Below, piece by piece: positions 17,264-24,404 of a stretch of 64,000 bases of DNA; the stretch's first letter is position 1; each line of letters begins with the position of its first letter. The stretch spans positions 25,074 through 89,073 of the forward strand of contig NZ_CP019642.1 of assembly GCF_001999905.1 (NCBI RefSeq), in the 5' to 3' direction. The DNA is from Planococcus lenghuensis (GTDB lineage Bacteria > Bacillota > Bacilli > Bacillales_A > Planococcaceae). The notes under the pieces are model-generated. The model was not told the origin of the DNA, searched no databases, and saw only the letters and a list, made by a program, of their open reading frames with translations. The position numbers and the translations under genes were made by a program.

Positions 17264-17295
17264 ATTGTTCGTTAAATTGATATATTGCGAACAAT
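17264..17295 (+). other. Candidate tyrosine-recombinase (dif-like) site 2
   Basis: 32 bp: arm ATTGTTCGTTAAA, centre TTGATA, arm TATTGCGAACAAT. Arms are identical to those of site 1 but the site is inverted relative to it, 1.24 kb away. Arm identity over 26 of 26 positions beside random flanks makes chance unlikely. Confidence 0.75.
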
Positions 17296-17435
17296 GAATT
17301 TGCTTTTGAGTTAAATGGAATTTAATATAATTTTGTTTTCCAGTAACACTTATCCTATTTATTTCCTCTATTTCTTTGTTAAATTGTCATGCTACAAAAC
17401 AATAAGGGGAGAATGCTTTTTTGAGAAATTTTCCC

Positions 17436-18434
17436 TCATTCAAAGCACTTAATTATAATTTCCTCAAAATGACTTAAGGCTTCCTCAATCTCCTTTTTGT
17501 AAGGAGTTCGTCCGCTATCATGGGAAAGATTATTAAGTGAAATTATGAAACTTTTAGGTATATTAATCTCCATCTTACCTAACACTTTAACTATATCTCC
17601 TAAGTTTAAATGGGCATAGCTCGATAATAGATTATCGTAGAGAGGTTTTAAAACCTCGTATTCTTCATTCCCATAGCGCGTATTGCTTAACACATAGTAT
17701 TTTAAGAGTCTCTCAGTTTCAGTACGAATTTCATTTCCTAAACCTTTCATTTTTCTTTCATCTTCATAATCGGTTAGCTCTAGGAATTCTGCTTTCCAAG
17801 TAGACAATGAAAATACGAACTCATTAAAGGTTACTTGTCTCATTATTTCTTGGCTTTGTTCATCTTCTAAGGGATTAATTTTTTCCTGGATTAATAAAGA
17901 ATTAATCGGAAAAGGGATCATTTGACAACTATGACTGAATTTCTTTTGATCTACGAAGATGAATTCTATGTAGTGAGGAGTATCGATTTCTACAATTTCT
18001 TCTTTACTAATGCAGTTTTTCTCCATAATCTCTTTCTTTAATTCTTTTTTGGTAAAGTATCTACAATTAACAACTATATATAGCTCATAGCTATAATCTA
18101 TAAATTTCAATGATTTAATATCTACTGCCTGATAAACGTATACATTATTTCCGAACATGGCCATCTCCATGGCTTGAAAGCTACTCACCTCTCCCTCTTG
18201 TAAGTAGCTTTCAAAGTTCTTCCAATACAAGTAAAAAAATTGCCCTTCTCTTTTTACTGAATGAAGTTGATCGGCATATCCCCCGCCATAGTAATCAACA
18301 TTCAAATCTCCATCTGTTCTAAGGATGATTTCTTCTAAAAACTTTAAAATAGTTGTAGGTTCCATTAATTCATTCGGCGAACCATAATTTTCCCAAGTTT
18401 TATATAAATCCGATTTTACTTTTCTCTCACTCAC
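17436..18434 (-). CDS. Hypothetical protein, partner of DUF4145 gene
   Basis: 332 residues, GTG start with AAAGGAG upstream. No known domain is recognised. The N-terminal half is rich in beta strands and aromatic residues (LNVDYYGGGYADQLHSVKRE; FFYLYWKNFESYLQ), the C-terminal third is helical. No signal peptide or membrane helix. It lies 30 bases downstream of the DUF4145 gene in the same orientation, so the two probably form an operon. The AT-rich composition matches the TIR gene and suggests recent transfer. Confidence 0.6.
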   Translation of the reverse strand: MSERKVKSDLYKTWENYGSPNELMEPTTILKFLEEIILRTDGDLNVDYYGGGYADQLHSVKREGQFFYLYWKNFESYLQEGEVSSFQAMEMAMFGNNVYVYQAVDIKSLKFIDYSYELYIVVNCRYFTKKELKKEIMEKNCISKEEIVEIDTPHYIEFIFVDQKKFSHSCQMIPFPINSLLIQEKINPLEDEQSQEIMRQVTFNEFVFSLSTWKAEFLELTDYEDERKMKGLGNEIRTETERLLKYYVLSNTRYGNEEYEVLKPLYDNLLSSYAHLNLGDIVKVLGKMEINIPKSFIISLNNLSHDSGRTPYKKEIEEALSHFEEIIIKCFE

Positions 18435-18464
18435 GCTAATGTACTCCTTTGTTTTGGCGTCTTG

Positions 18465-19196
18465 TTATTTTGCCTGCTCTTTTAGCACTTTGTCGTTCCT
18501 TCTCTCAATGCCTTTGAGTTTTTCTTCGGGAATAAGTTCGTAAATCTCATCAATTTCCTTTTTCTGAGTAATCATTCGATCTACTACAAAATTTAAAAGC
18601 TTAAATAAAGCTAGAGCGACTTCCTGATTATCATGTAAATCAATTGTTCCAGGATGAACCGCTTCGTTTCCTATTACTCTTAAGCTATCTAATGCCTTTT
18701 CTACCTCCTTCGGTAATCCCTGTCCCACTAATTCGCCTATCATAGTATCTATTCCACTCTTTTTAGCTCCCACTTGTGGCAATAGTTTTTCTAAAGCTAA
18801 ACGCAATAAAGCAGTAGATGCAGTCGGTGATAGAGGACTTACTTCTCTTGCTTCCCTGTAAACTTTTGCAACATCTTCTGGCATATCCGGATTTGGCAAC
18901 GGCGCTACTGGAGACTTTGGGTATATAATTTTACCTCGTATCCAAAATGCAGGCTTGTCGCATGTATAGCACTTGCTCATGGCAGCGAGGTTGTTAATCA
19001 TGTATCCACTTCCCCCTCCATTGTTTGGAGCATCAAGAGATGTATAATTCTTTTCTCTAAGATTAGCGGATAGTATGTAATCCATGTCGTGTTGGTTATA
19101 CTCAATCTCATACCAATCTTGCTGCGAGAAGACAGAACAATGCGGACAACTAAAACCGCTTTTTCCGTATGTCGGTGGAATAAACTTGTCGTACAT
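18465..19196 (-). CDS. DUF4145 domain protein with zinc ribbon
   Basis: 243 residues from the ATG at 19196. FSCPHCS (about residue 16) and KCYTCDKPAFW (about 75) supply four Cys for a zinc ribbon. The C-terminal part, LLRLALEKLLPQVGAKKSG through LRVIGNEAVHPGTIDL, is the helical DUF4145 domain, found in restriction and other defence loci with unknown action. It heads a two-gene leftward unit with the 332-residue protein. A defence role is inferred from family habits and the neighbouring TIR gene. Confidence 0.7.
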   Translation of the reverse strand: MYDKFIPPTYGKSGFSCPHCSVFSQQDWYEIEYNQHDMDYILSANLREKNYTSLDAPNNGGGSGYMINNLAAMSKCYTCDKPAFWIRGKIIYPKSPVAPLPNPDMPEDVAKVYREAREVSPLSPTASTALLRLALEKLLPQVGAKKSGIDTMIGELVGQGLPKEVEKALDSLRVIGNEAVHPGTIDLHDNQEVALALFKLLNFVVDRMITQKKEIDEIYELIPEEKLKGIERRNDKVLKEQAK

Positions 19197-19641
19197 CAAA
19201 ATCCCTACTTTTCTAAATTTTACTAGTATTGTATCACCAGCTACTTATATTATCTAAGATTTTAAGAATAGAAAAACTGTTTGCACCTAATGGCCCGAAA
19301 AATACACATTGAATATAGAATTACCGGTTTCTTTTTATGATGCTGAACTCATTAACCTTCAATAAATCGGGCATTTTTTAATATGAAGCGTCAAAGAATA
19401 AAAAAGTACTTGGATACGAATCTATTTACGTGTTGTCTAATTCGTATTAGCTACTTGTGTCTATTTAATCGTCTATGTTAATCGTTTAGTTTTTATTCTA
19501 GTTTGTACGACTAAATAAAAACTAAAAACGTCATTTTCATGCACATGTTTTTCAATATGACTACATAAAAGCGCATTTGTATGCTCATTTTAGTTCGTGC
19601 TATTCTATGGTTAACGATAATAAGAGAAAGAAGGAAATAGT
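19197..19641. promoter_or_regulatory. Divergent intergenic region with inverted repeats
   Basis: 445 AT-rich bases between divergent genes. Two structures stand out. TACGAAT and ATTCGTA are 18 bases apart (about 19419-19450). A second pair, TTTAGTTTTTATT with AATAAAAACTAAA, brackets about 14 bases (about 19486-19526) and could be an operator for the winged-helix protein that starts at 19642. No gene was seen. Confidence 0.45.
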
Positions 19642-20544
19642 ATGAAAAAGGATGTTAAAAAGAGATTCGGATTATCTTCTTCGATACCTGCAACAACAGA
19701 AGAAGATCGAATGCTAAAGGAATACCATCAGAACTGGAGACAAACTAACAGTTCACTCCCTGCCCCTTTTCTACCGCTATTTGTTAGTTTCAGAGAGAAA
19801 CATCTTAAAACAATAGACGGGGGGCCCTTGAAGTTATATCTGTATTTCGCTTATGCAGCTGATAATTCTTATGGTCACAGCTGGCACGGCGTTGAAAAAA
19901 TAGCGGATTTTTTTGGAGTCCAAACAAGAACCGTAGATAAATGGATTAAAGTATTGGTAGACAATAATTTAATTTACCGGGAGCAACATGGGAAAAAATC
20001 TTCCACTACTTATTTGATTCCTTATTCAGACACTCTTATCCGGCAACGTCTTCAGAAGACAGCGGAAGAACCCGATAATCAAAAATCCCTCGATATACTG
20101 ATCGATAAAATAAAGAAATCCGAATCGTTGTATGGTCCTATTGCAGAAGTACTTCATCTTTTTCAATGGAATACCCAAAAATCTGAACCAGTAGTATCAG
20201 ACAATATCCAATGGTTCTTTATTGTTACTCGAAGGGAAGATGACGTATTAACTTGTCACTATCTTCCTCTTAAAAATGCTAATCACCACGGTCTCAATGA
20301 AGCCGAAATTGAAGACGTGGCTAACTTCATTAGTCCATACCACCATGCGAATTACAGTGTACGAGGTATCGCGTTAACGCATTCAATTAAACTAACAGAT
20401 TCAAATCCTGGACCTTACCTCGGATTAGCACGATCCATACTCCTAGACGAAACATGGAACTGGGCAGATTACCCTTCTGTCCAATATGGTCCTGTATCCA
20501 GCTTTTTTAAAGAGGAAAAGAAAAAGGTGGATCAGAAGGAATGA
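19642..20544 (+). CDS. Winged-helix replication/regulatory-type protein
   Basis: 300 residues. LKLYLYFAYAADNSYGHSWHGVEKIADFF, then VQTRTVDKWIKVLVDNNLIYREQ, is the N-terminal winged helix seen in plasmid replication and DnaD-like proteins. The C-terminal half (IQWFFIVTRREDDVLTCHYL) is unassigned. It is preceded by a 445-base region with inverted repeats. Either a rep-like initiator of a second replicon or a transcription factor; I favour a plasmid regulator. GAAGGAAAT precedes the ATG. Confidence 0.55.
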   Translation: MKKDVKKRFGLSSSIPATTEEDRMLKEYHQNWRQTNSSLPAPFLPLFVSFREKHLKTIDGGPLKLYLYFAYAADNSYGHSWHGVEKIADFFGVQTRTVDKWIKVLVDNNLIYREQHGKKSSTTYLIPYSDTLIRQRLQKTAEEPDNQKSLDILIDKIKKSESLYGPIAEVLHLFQWNTQKSEPVVSDNIQWFFIVTRREDDVLTCHYLPLKNANHHGLNEAEIEDVANFISPYHHANYSVRGIALTHSIKLTDSNPGPYLGLARSILLDETWNWADYPSVQYGPVSSFFKEEKKKVDQKE

Positions 20545-20568
20545 TAAGTTTGAAAGGAGCAGGACCTT

Positions 20569-20946
20569 ATGCCACATGAGATAGGAAAAGTAGATGAAAT
20601 TGTCATCCGTATACTCAATCTTTCTTTGGAGACAGATACACCCATTTTTATAGGGGAAACCAACTTGCAACATATGAAGGATGAACACCCTGAGGATTTC
20701 ATGAAATACGGAAACAAAATATCAGAAATTCTCCAGTCACCTGATTTTGTCGCAAAACACCCTCGAAAGGATTCAATTGAGTTCATCAAAAAATATTATG
20801 ATGAAGAAGTTGAAGATTATGTACTGGTTGCAGTTAGAGCAACCAAAAGTAATATCCATTTCGCAAGAACACTTTTTGTGATGGCAGACGAAAAAGTCGT
20901 ACAGTACAATGCAAAAGAAGCCTTGAAACCATATAAAAAGCCATAG
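20569..20946 (+). CDS. BECR-fold nuclease-like protein (PBECR type)
   Basis: 125 residues. IFIGETNLQHMKDEHPEDFMKYGN, then ILQSPDFVAKHPRKDSIEFI and a beta-strand pair VLVAVRATKSNIHFARTLFVM, fits the phage-type Barnase-EndoU-ColicinE5/D-RelE domain often found at the C-terminus of phage MuF proteins. Conserved His (HMKDEHP) and Thr (RTLF) are present. Here it stands alone, so it may be a toxin-like RNase cassette. AAAGGAGCAGG precedes the ATG; a perfect terminator follows. Confidence 0.55.
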   Translation: MPHEIGKVDEIVIRILNLSLETDTPIFIGETNLQHMKDEHPEDFMKYGNKISEILQSPDFVAKHPRKDSIEFIKKYYDEEVEDYVLVAVRATKSNIHFARTLFVMADEKVVQYNAKEALKPYKKP

Positions 20947-20962
20947 CTATTAGCTATGGCTT
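20938..20962 (+). terminator. Perfect hairpin terminator
   Basis: AAGCCATAGCT and AGCTATGGCTT form an 11-base stem with a three-base loop overlapping the stop codon of the BECR-like gene. The T run is short. Confidence 0.6.
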
Positions 20963-21305
20963 CATGGCGCAAGGACTTTAGGCGGGGTGGCACTCCCGCA
21001 TCTCCAAACAAAGGGCGATGGCTGCCTGTTCCATCTTCAGAAAATCCTCGCGATATTCGTAAACTATTAAATTATCTATATATAATCATAACGCTGTAGC
21101 AACAATTTGTAAACCTACATGTTTGGTTGTCGCCCTTCCTTTTAGTAGCAAATAGTTGGATTCCCTCCATTTGTCACTTTTACAAGAATGTACACTAGCC
21201 CTGCATCAGACAAGCTCCCTTCTCCTTTCTTATGTTTTTCCTATCACTTAGTAGTAAGCGCACCAACCATGGCTCCATAATTAAACTAGTGAACCAACGA
21301 AAAAC
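20963..21305. other. Non-coding stretch with a possible gene remnant
   Basis: About 340 bases without a gene. On the minus strand a 27-codon stretch ending near 20983 reads EYREDFLKMEQAAIALCLEM, protein-like but without a start or ribosome binding site, so probably a relic. Nothing else was recognised. Confidence 0.35.
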
Positions 21306-21341
21306 GCAAGGAACACGGGCAATCAATCCGGTGCTCCTTGC
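21306..21341 (-). terminator. Terminator of the 158-residue gene
   Basis: On the minus strand GCAAGGAGCAC pairs with GTGTTCCTTGC, then GTTTTT. The stop codon lies within the hairpin. Confidence 0.75.
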
Positions 21342-21799
21342 TTGTCTGTGATATATTGCTGTGCCGTTTCCCGTAGCCAGTATGGCTTTCCACCGATTGT
21401 TACGGTCTCCTCCGGCAATTTCCCCCGTTTCCAGTACATGTGCAGCTTTTTGACGTCTATCGAGAGCCCGTTCTCACTTAAAAAATCAGCAAATCCTTTC
21501 TGACTCAGCAAATCAGCTGGATCTTTAATGATCAATGGTTTTGGCGTCTTCGCTAAGTACGTGTCTTCGTAAAAATACGTTTGCAGTTCCTCCAGCGCAA
21601 GTGGAATCCAGGACGGATCGAGGTTTGAAAACAACTTTTCTAGTTGAAACGGCTCTTCATATTCAAAAAAACGAGCCAGCTCAATCACTGTTTGTTCGTG
21701 TGGACTGACTGCCAGTTCTTCAGGATGGATCTCCTCTTTCTCGACATACGGTTTAAGGGTTGGGAAATTATTTAATAGATTTTCTGTGGCGGTTTTCAT
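21323..21799 (-). CDS. Plasmid accessory protein, unknown
   Basis: 158 residues from the ATG at 21799, which has AGGAGG nine bases upstream; the longer in-frame extension crosses the operator palindromes and is rejected. The C-terminal LSQKGFADFLSENGLSIDVK, then MYWKRGKLPEETVTIGGKPYWLRETAQQYI, resembles an excisionase-like winged helix, so a DNA-binding role is possible. The central part is helical. It is the last gene of the leftward maintenance/transfer arm. Confidence 0.5.
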   Translation of the reverse strand: MKTATENLLNNFPTLKPYVEKEEIHPEELAVSPHEQTVIELARFFEYEEPFQLEKLFSNLDPSWIPLALEELQTYFYEDTYLAKTPKPLIIKDPADLLSQKGFADFLSENGLSIDVKKLHMYWKRGKLPEETVTIGGKPYWLRETAQQYITDKQGAPD

Positions 21800-21817
21800 G
21801 CATTTCATCCTCCTCTT

Positions 21818-21875
21818 TGTTGAATCACTCAACACCCACTTATAGTTTAACGTGCTTTTGTTGAGTAATTCAACA
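21818..21875 (-). promoter_or_regulatory. Two TGTTGA-N5-TCAACA operators
   Basis: TGTTGAATCACTCAACA (21818-21834) and TGTTGAGTAATTCAACA (21859-21875) are palindromes sharing both six-base arms, 41 bases apart centre to centre. They lie on either side of TAAACTATAA, a likely -10 for the 158-residue gene, and thus probably bind a dimeric repressor on the same face of the helix. Confidence 0.65.
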
Positions 21876-21901
21876 AAAACCTTATTCATTCTCACAGCAA
21901 T

Positions 21902-21931
21902 AGCCATCAGAAAGCACGCTTTCTGATGGCT
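21902..21931 (-). terminator. Perfect 14-base-stem terminator
   Basis: AGCCATCAGAAAGC and GCTTTCTGATGGCT with a two-base loop, downstream of the 77-residue gene on the minus strand. Confidence 0.7.
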
Positions 21932-21939
21932 GCCGCTTT

Positions 21940-22173
21940 TTAAAACGATAGGTCGCTGAAGGCGGTATTCTCTTCGGCGGCCGCCAGTACCCGGTTTTGG
22001 ACTTTGAAGGGAATCTGCATCTGATCGCAGCGGTCGAATAGAGCGGCCAGTGCGTTTCGGCTCTTCAGGATTTCAGGTACATCCTGGTGGCAGGCTGCCA
22101 CGTGCAAATTCCGCCGCCAAAAACGGAGGCTCCTGAGGGTACTTGTTTGTTCGTTATTCAATGGCTGATACAT
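21940..22173 (-). CDS. Small plasmid-borne hypothetical protein
   Basis: 77 residues with AAGGAGTGATT upstream of the ATG. NLHVAACHQDVPEILKSRNALAALFDRCD suggests a short helical protein. No family recognised. It lies between radC and a strong terminator in the leftward arm. Confidence 0.5.
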   Translation of the reverse strand: MYQPLNNEQTSTLRSLRFWRRNLHVAACHQDVPEILKSRNALAALFDRCDQMQIPFKVQNRVLAAAEENTAFSDLSF

Positions 22174-22228
22174 CGTGAATCACTCCTTATCGTTGGTTTT
22201 GCAGAAAGGGGAATTCCCCTTTCTGCGG

Positions 22229-22687
22229 TTAGATGACACCTTTTTCCTTCAATGACAGGCTATTGGACGGGCTGACGATGATGGAATCGAGAAGTTCGAT
22301 GCCGAGTAGGTTGCCCGCCTCTTCCAGCCGTTTGCTGACGTCGATATCCTCGGGCGAATACTGACAGTCACCGGACGGATGGTTATGTGCGACTAAAATA
22401 GAAGCGGCGTTGTTCAGTATGGCCGATTTGAACACTTCCCTCGGATGGACGATGCTCGCATTTAGGCTTCCAACGTGACAGCGATGGACAGCAATCACAT
22501 GGTTTTTCATGCTCAGACACAAGACGAGGAATACTTCCCGGTCCTCATCCCCGATTAACGCTTGGATAAAGGATGTGGCATCACGGGATGACCGGATTTG
22601 CTGAGGAAGAAGGCTCGTATAGGGTTCTTCCACTTCCCTGACCTCTTGTTTGATTCGGACGATTTCGACCAGGTTTTCAAATTTCAT
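22229..22687 (-). CDS. radC: RadC-family JAB-domain protein
   Basis: 152 residues from the ATG at 22687 (AAAGGAGAGA upstream). The JAB/MPN metalloprotease-fold motif is intact: a Glu upstream, then VAHNHPSGDCQYSPEDIDVS with His-x-His and Asp, and LGIELLDSIIVS. It lacks the N-terminal helix-hairpin-helix domain of chromosomal RadC and so belongs to the short plasmid/ICE-borne type. Its role in conjugation or DNA repair is unproven. Confidence 0.85.
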   Translation of the reverse strand: MKFENLVEIVRIKQEVREVEEPYTSLLPQQIRSSRDATSFIQALIGDEDREVFLVLCLSMKNHVIAVHRCHVGSLNASIVHPREVFKSAILNNAASILVAHNHPSGDCQYSPEDIDVSKRLEEAGNLLGIELLDSIIVSPSNSLSLKEKGVI

Positions 22688-22783
22688 GGCTGGCTCTCTC
22701 CTTTTTGGTTTGTCCGCCGGGCGCTCATCTTCCCAAAGGGGAGGATTTTTGCCTTTTGGCATGGAGGACGAACACATCCGATA

Positions 22784-23182
22784 GCCGACCAGTCAAGGGT
22801 TTCAGCGAAACAAGTTTTTCAGCGCAGCACGAATTGAAAAAGTTTTTCGCCCCTTGACTGGCTGTTTTCCGTCGGCTCCTGTCTTAGCCGGAAACAGGGA
22901 TAGGGCGAAGCCGAGGAATCTGTCCCTGTTTCCGGGTTAGACAGGCTCGGAACGTGTACGCTCCGGAGGGCAAAAGCAAAAAGCACAGAAAAAGGCAGCC
23001 GCTTCGGCTGCCTTCCGTTTGATCTTTTCTCTTTATCTTTTTCGGCTCGTTCCCTCGTTAGAAAAAGCCAGGAACCTACGGGCTGTCCGTGTAACGCTAC
23101 AGCCCGTGGTTATCGGATTTTTTAGAGGGAAGCGACACGCTAGGACGGCTTGGGAAGCGGTGTATGCGCAACTAGCCGTCCT
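22784..23182. repeat. Cluster of five inverted repeats
   Basis: No gene fits here. Hairpins in order: CCAGTCAAGGG/CCCTTGACTGG (22789-22799, 22851-22861), enclosing a second arm pair GCGAAACAAGTTTTTCA/TGAAAAAGTTTTTCGC; then a 26-base arm pair starting CCTGTCT and ending AGACAGG (22878-22903, 22920-22945); AAGGCAGCC/GGCTGCCTT (22992-23014); ACGGGCTGT/ACAGCCCGT (23078-23107); AGGACGGCT/AGCCGTCCT (23142-23182). The third is terminator-like; the others are too long for that and may be a single-strand origin or structured RNA. Confidence 0.6.
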
Positions 23183-23226
23183 CGTGCTGCCGCCCGCCTA
23201 TTATTTCCGCTTGAATCATTCGCTTA

Positions 23227-23550
23227 TCACCATAGCACTTTTCGTGTGGTCTTCTTCCGCATATGGCGCGTCTTCTTCAGGTAGTGGCTCCGAATCAGCT
23301 GATGGAGCGGATCGCTGGCCTTTGACTGGATAACGTCCCGGACGACACTTGTTTCAATCGGCTCTTGCTGATTAGCTCGTTCCGCATTCAGCACTTCTGT
23401 AACCGTTTTGATGCTGCCATGGATGGCATAGAGCTTGATGATTCGTTTTTCCAGTGTCTCTTCTCCGTACGCTTCTGCCAGCTGGACAAACTGCTGCAAG
23501 AATTGGATCTCCTGTTTCGCTTCCTCGACTGTCGGTAATCGTTTCATCAT
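23227..23550 (-). CDS. Plasmid accessory protein, unknown
   Basis: 107 residues. A helical protein, MKRLPTVEEAKQEIQFLQQF, with a basic C-terminus (LKKTRHMRKKTTRK). GGGAGG lies seven bases before the ATG at 23550. Small helical proteins of this kind are common next to radC in conjugative plasmids; the basic tail suggests nucleic-acid contact. Function unknown. Confidence 0.5.
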   Translation of the reverse strand: MMKRLPTVEEAKQEIQFLQQFVQLAEAYGEETLEKRIIKLYAIHGSIKTVTEVLNAERANQQEPIETSVVRDVIQSKASDPLHQLIRSHYLKKTRHMRKKTTRKVLW

Positions 23551-23894
23551 CCGGCGCCTCCCATTATCCTGAGCAACTCTTATTTTATAAATGGCTCGAT
23601 TCTCTCTTATTTCAATATCCAGCAGTGAGTTTCCTGCCCGATTTTCGCGACTCGAGGAAATATTGCTGTGAAACCGAAAGAGCCAAAAGACAAGTGGAGA
23701 AGCATAGTGGTGCCCAGTTTGCCCTGCTGTTCACCCTCACCTATCGAACAGGGAACAGTCTCCCGTTGTCGAACTGCGGATTCACAGTATCGTTCGACCA
23801 TTTACAAAAAAGTTGAACCGTTTTCCCTCTAAAAAACGCACATGCTATAATTCTGTTATCATTTTAAATGGTGAAAGAAAGCAGGTGAATACCT
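23551..23894. promoter_or_regulatory. Promoter region of the ASCH gene
   Basis: 344 bases without a gene. Near the right end TGCTATAAT (23843-23851) is a good extended -10 box for the rightward ASCH gene; a clear -35 was not found. GTTC/GAAC-type inverted repeats around 23730-23760 may form a hairpin. Confidence 0.45.
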
Positions 23895-24350
23895 ATGAGT
23901 AATGATTCCATAACCCAAATGTGGGAGGAATTTAAAAAGATGAACCCGAATGCGCCAAAAAGTTATGAAGCGTGGGCGTTTGGTGATTCGAAGGAAATGG
24001 CAGATGAACTTGCAGCATTAGTAATTGACGGTACCAAGACAGCGACGGCTTCTAATTTTTTATTGTATGAGGAAAACGAGCCGTTACCATACGTGGGTCT
24101 TCACAATATTATTCTCGATGGGGATGGAAACGCCGTAGCAATTGCTGAAACTACTTCTGTCGAAATTGTTCCATTTGATGAAGTTTCGGCAGAACACGCT
24201 TATTTAGAAGGTGAAGGCGACCGCACGTTGAAGGATTGGCGCGATGCACACGAAGAATTTTTTAAAAAAGAGTTTAAAGCGGTTGGCCAAGAGTTCCATA
24301 ATAAAATACCCGTTGTGTGTGAGAGATTTGAGGTAATACATAAAAAATGA
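23895..24350 (+). CDS. ASCH domain protein
   Basis: 151 residues. EAWAFGDSKEMADELAALVI, DGTKTATASNFLLYEENEPL, IAETTSVEIVPFDEV and EGDRTLKDWRDAHEEFF are typical of ASCH, a PUA-like beta-barrel; some members bind RNA or hydrolyse N4-acetylcytidine. It is the only rightward gene within the leftward transfer arm and is isolated by its own promoter and a bidirectional terminator, so it is probably a cargo insertion. Confidence 0.85.
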   Translation: MSNDSITQMWEEFKKMNPNAPKSYEAWAFGDSKEMADELAALVIDGTKTATASNFLLYEENEPLPYVGLHNIILDGDGNAVAIAETTSVEIVPFDEVSAEHAYLEGEGDRTLKDWRDAHEEFFKKEFKAVGQEFHNKIPVVCERFEVIHKK

Positions 24351-24355
24351 AATGA

Positions 24356-24397
24356 AAAACAAGCGGCTGAACCCTGAAGAATCCAGCCGCTTGTTTT
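24356..24397. terminator. Bidirectional terminator
   Basis: AAAACAAGCGGCTG pairs with CAGCCGCTTGTTTT, between the convergent ASCH and ArdC-like genes. Confidence 0.9.
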
Positions 24398-24404
24398 GCG
24401 TGTT

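Noticed and set aside
17354..17404. Degenerate copy of the dif-like site (TTGTTAAATTGTCATGCTACA region)
   Set aside because: GTTAAA and ACAAT are shared, but arm spacing is off by one and the remaining bases differ.
19419..19450. A third dif-like site (TACGAAT-N18-ATTCGTA, also 32 bp)
   Set aside because: Same length, but the inner arms do not match each other or the two identical sites; probably an operator or chance.
23601..23801. 64-codon minus-strand frame
   Set aside because: No ribosome binding site, no protein-like composition, overlaps the promoter region of the ASCH gene.
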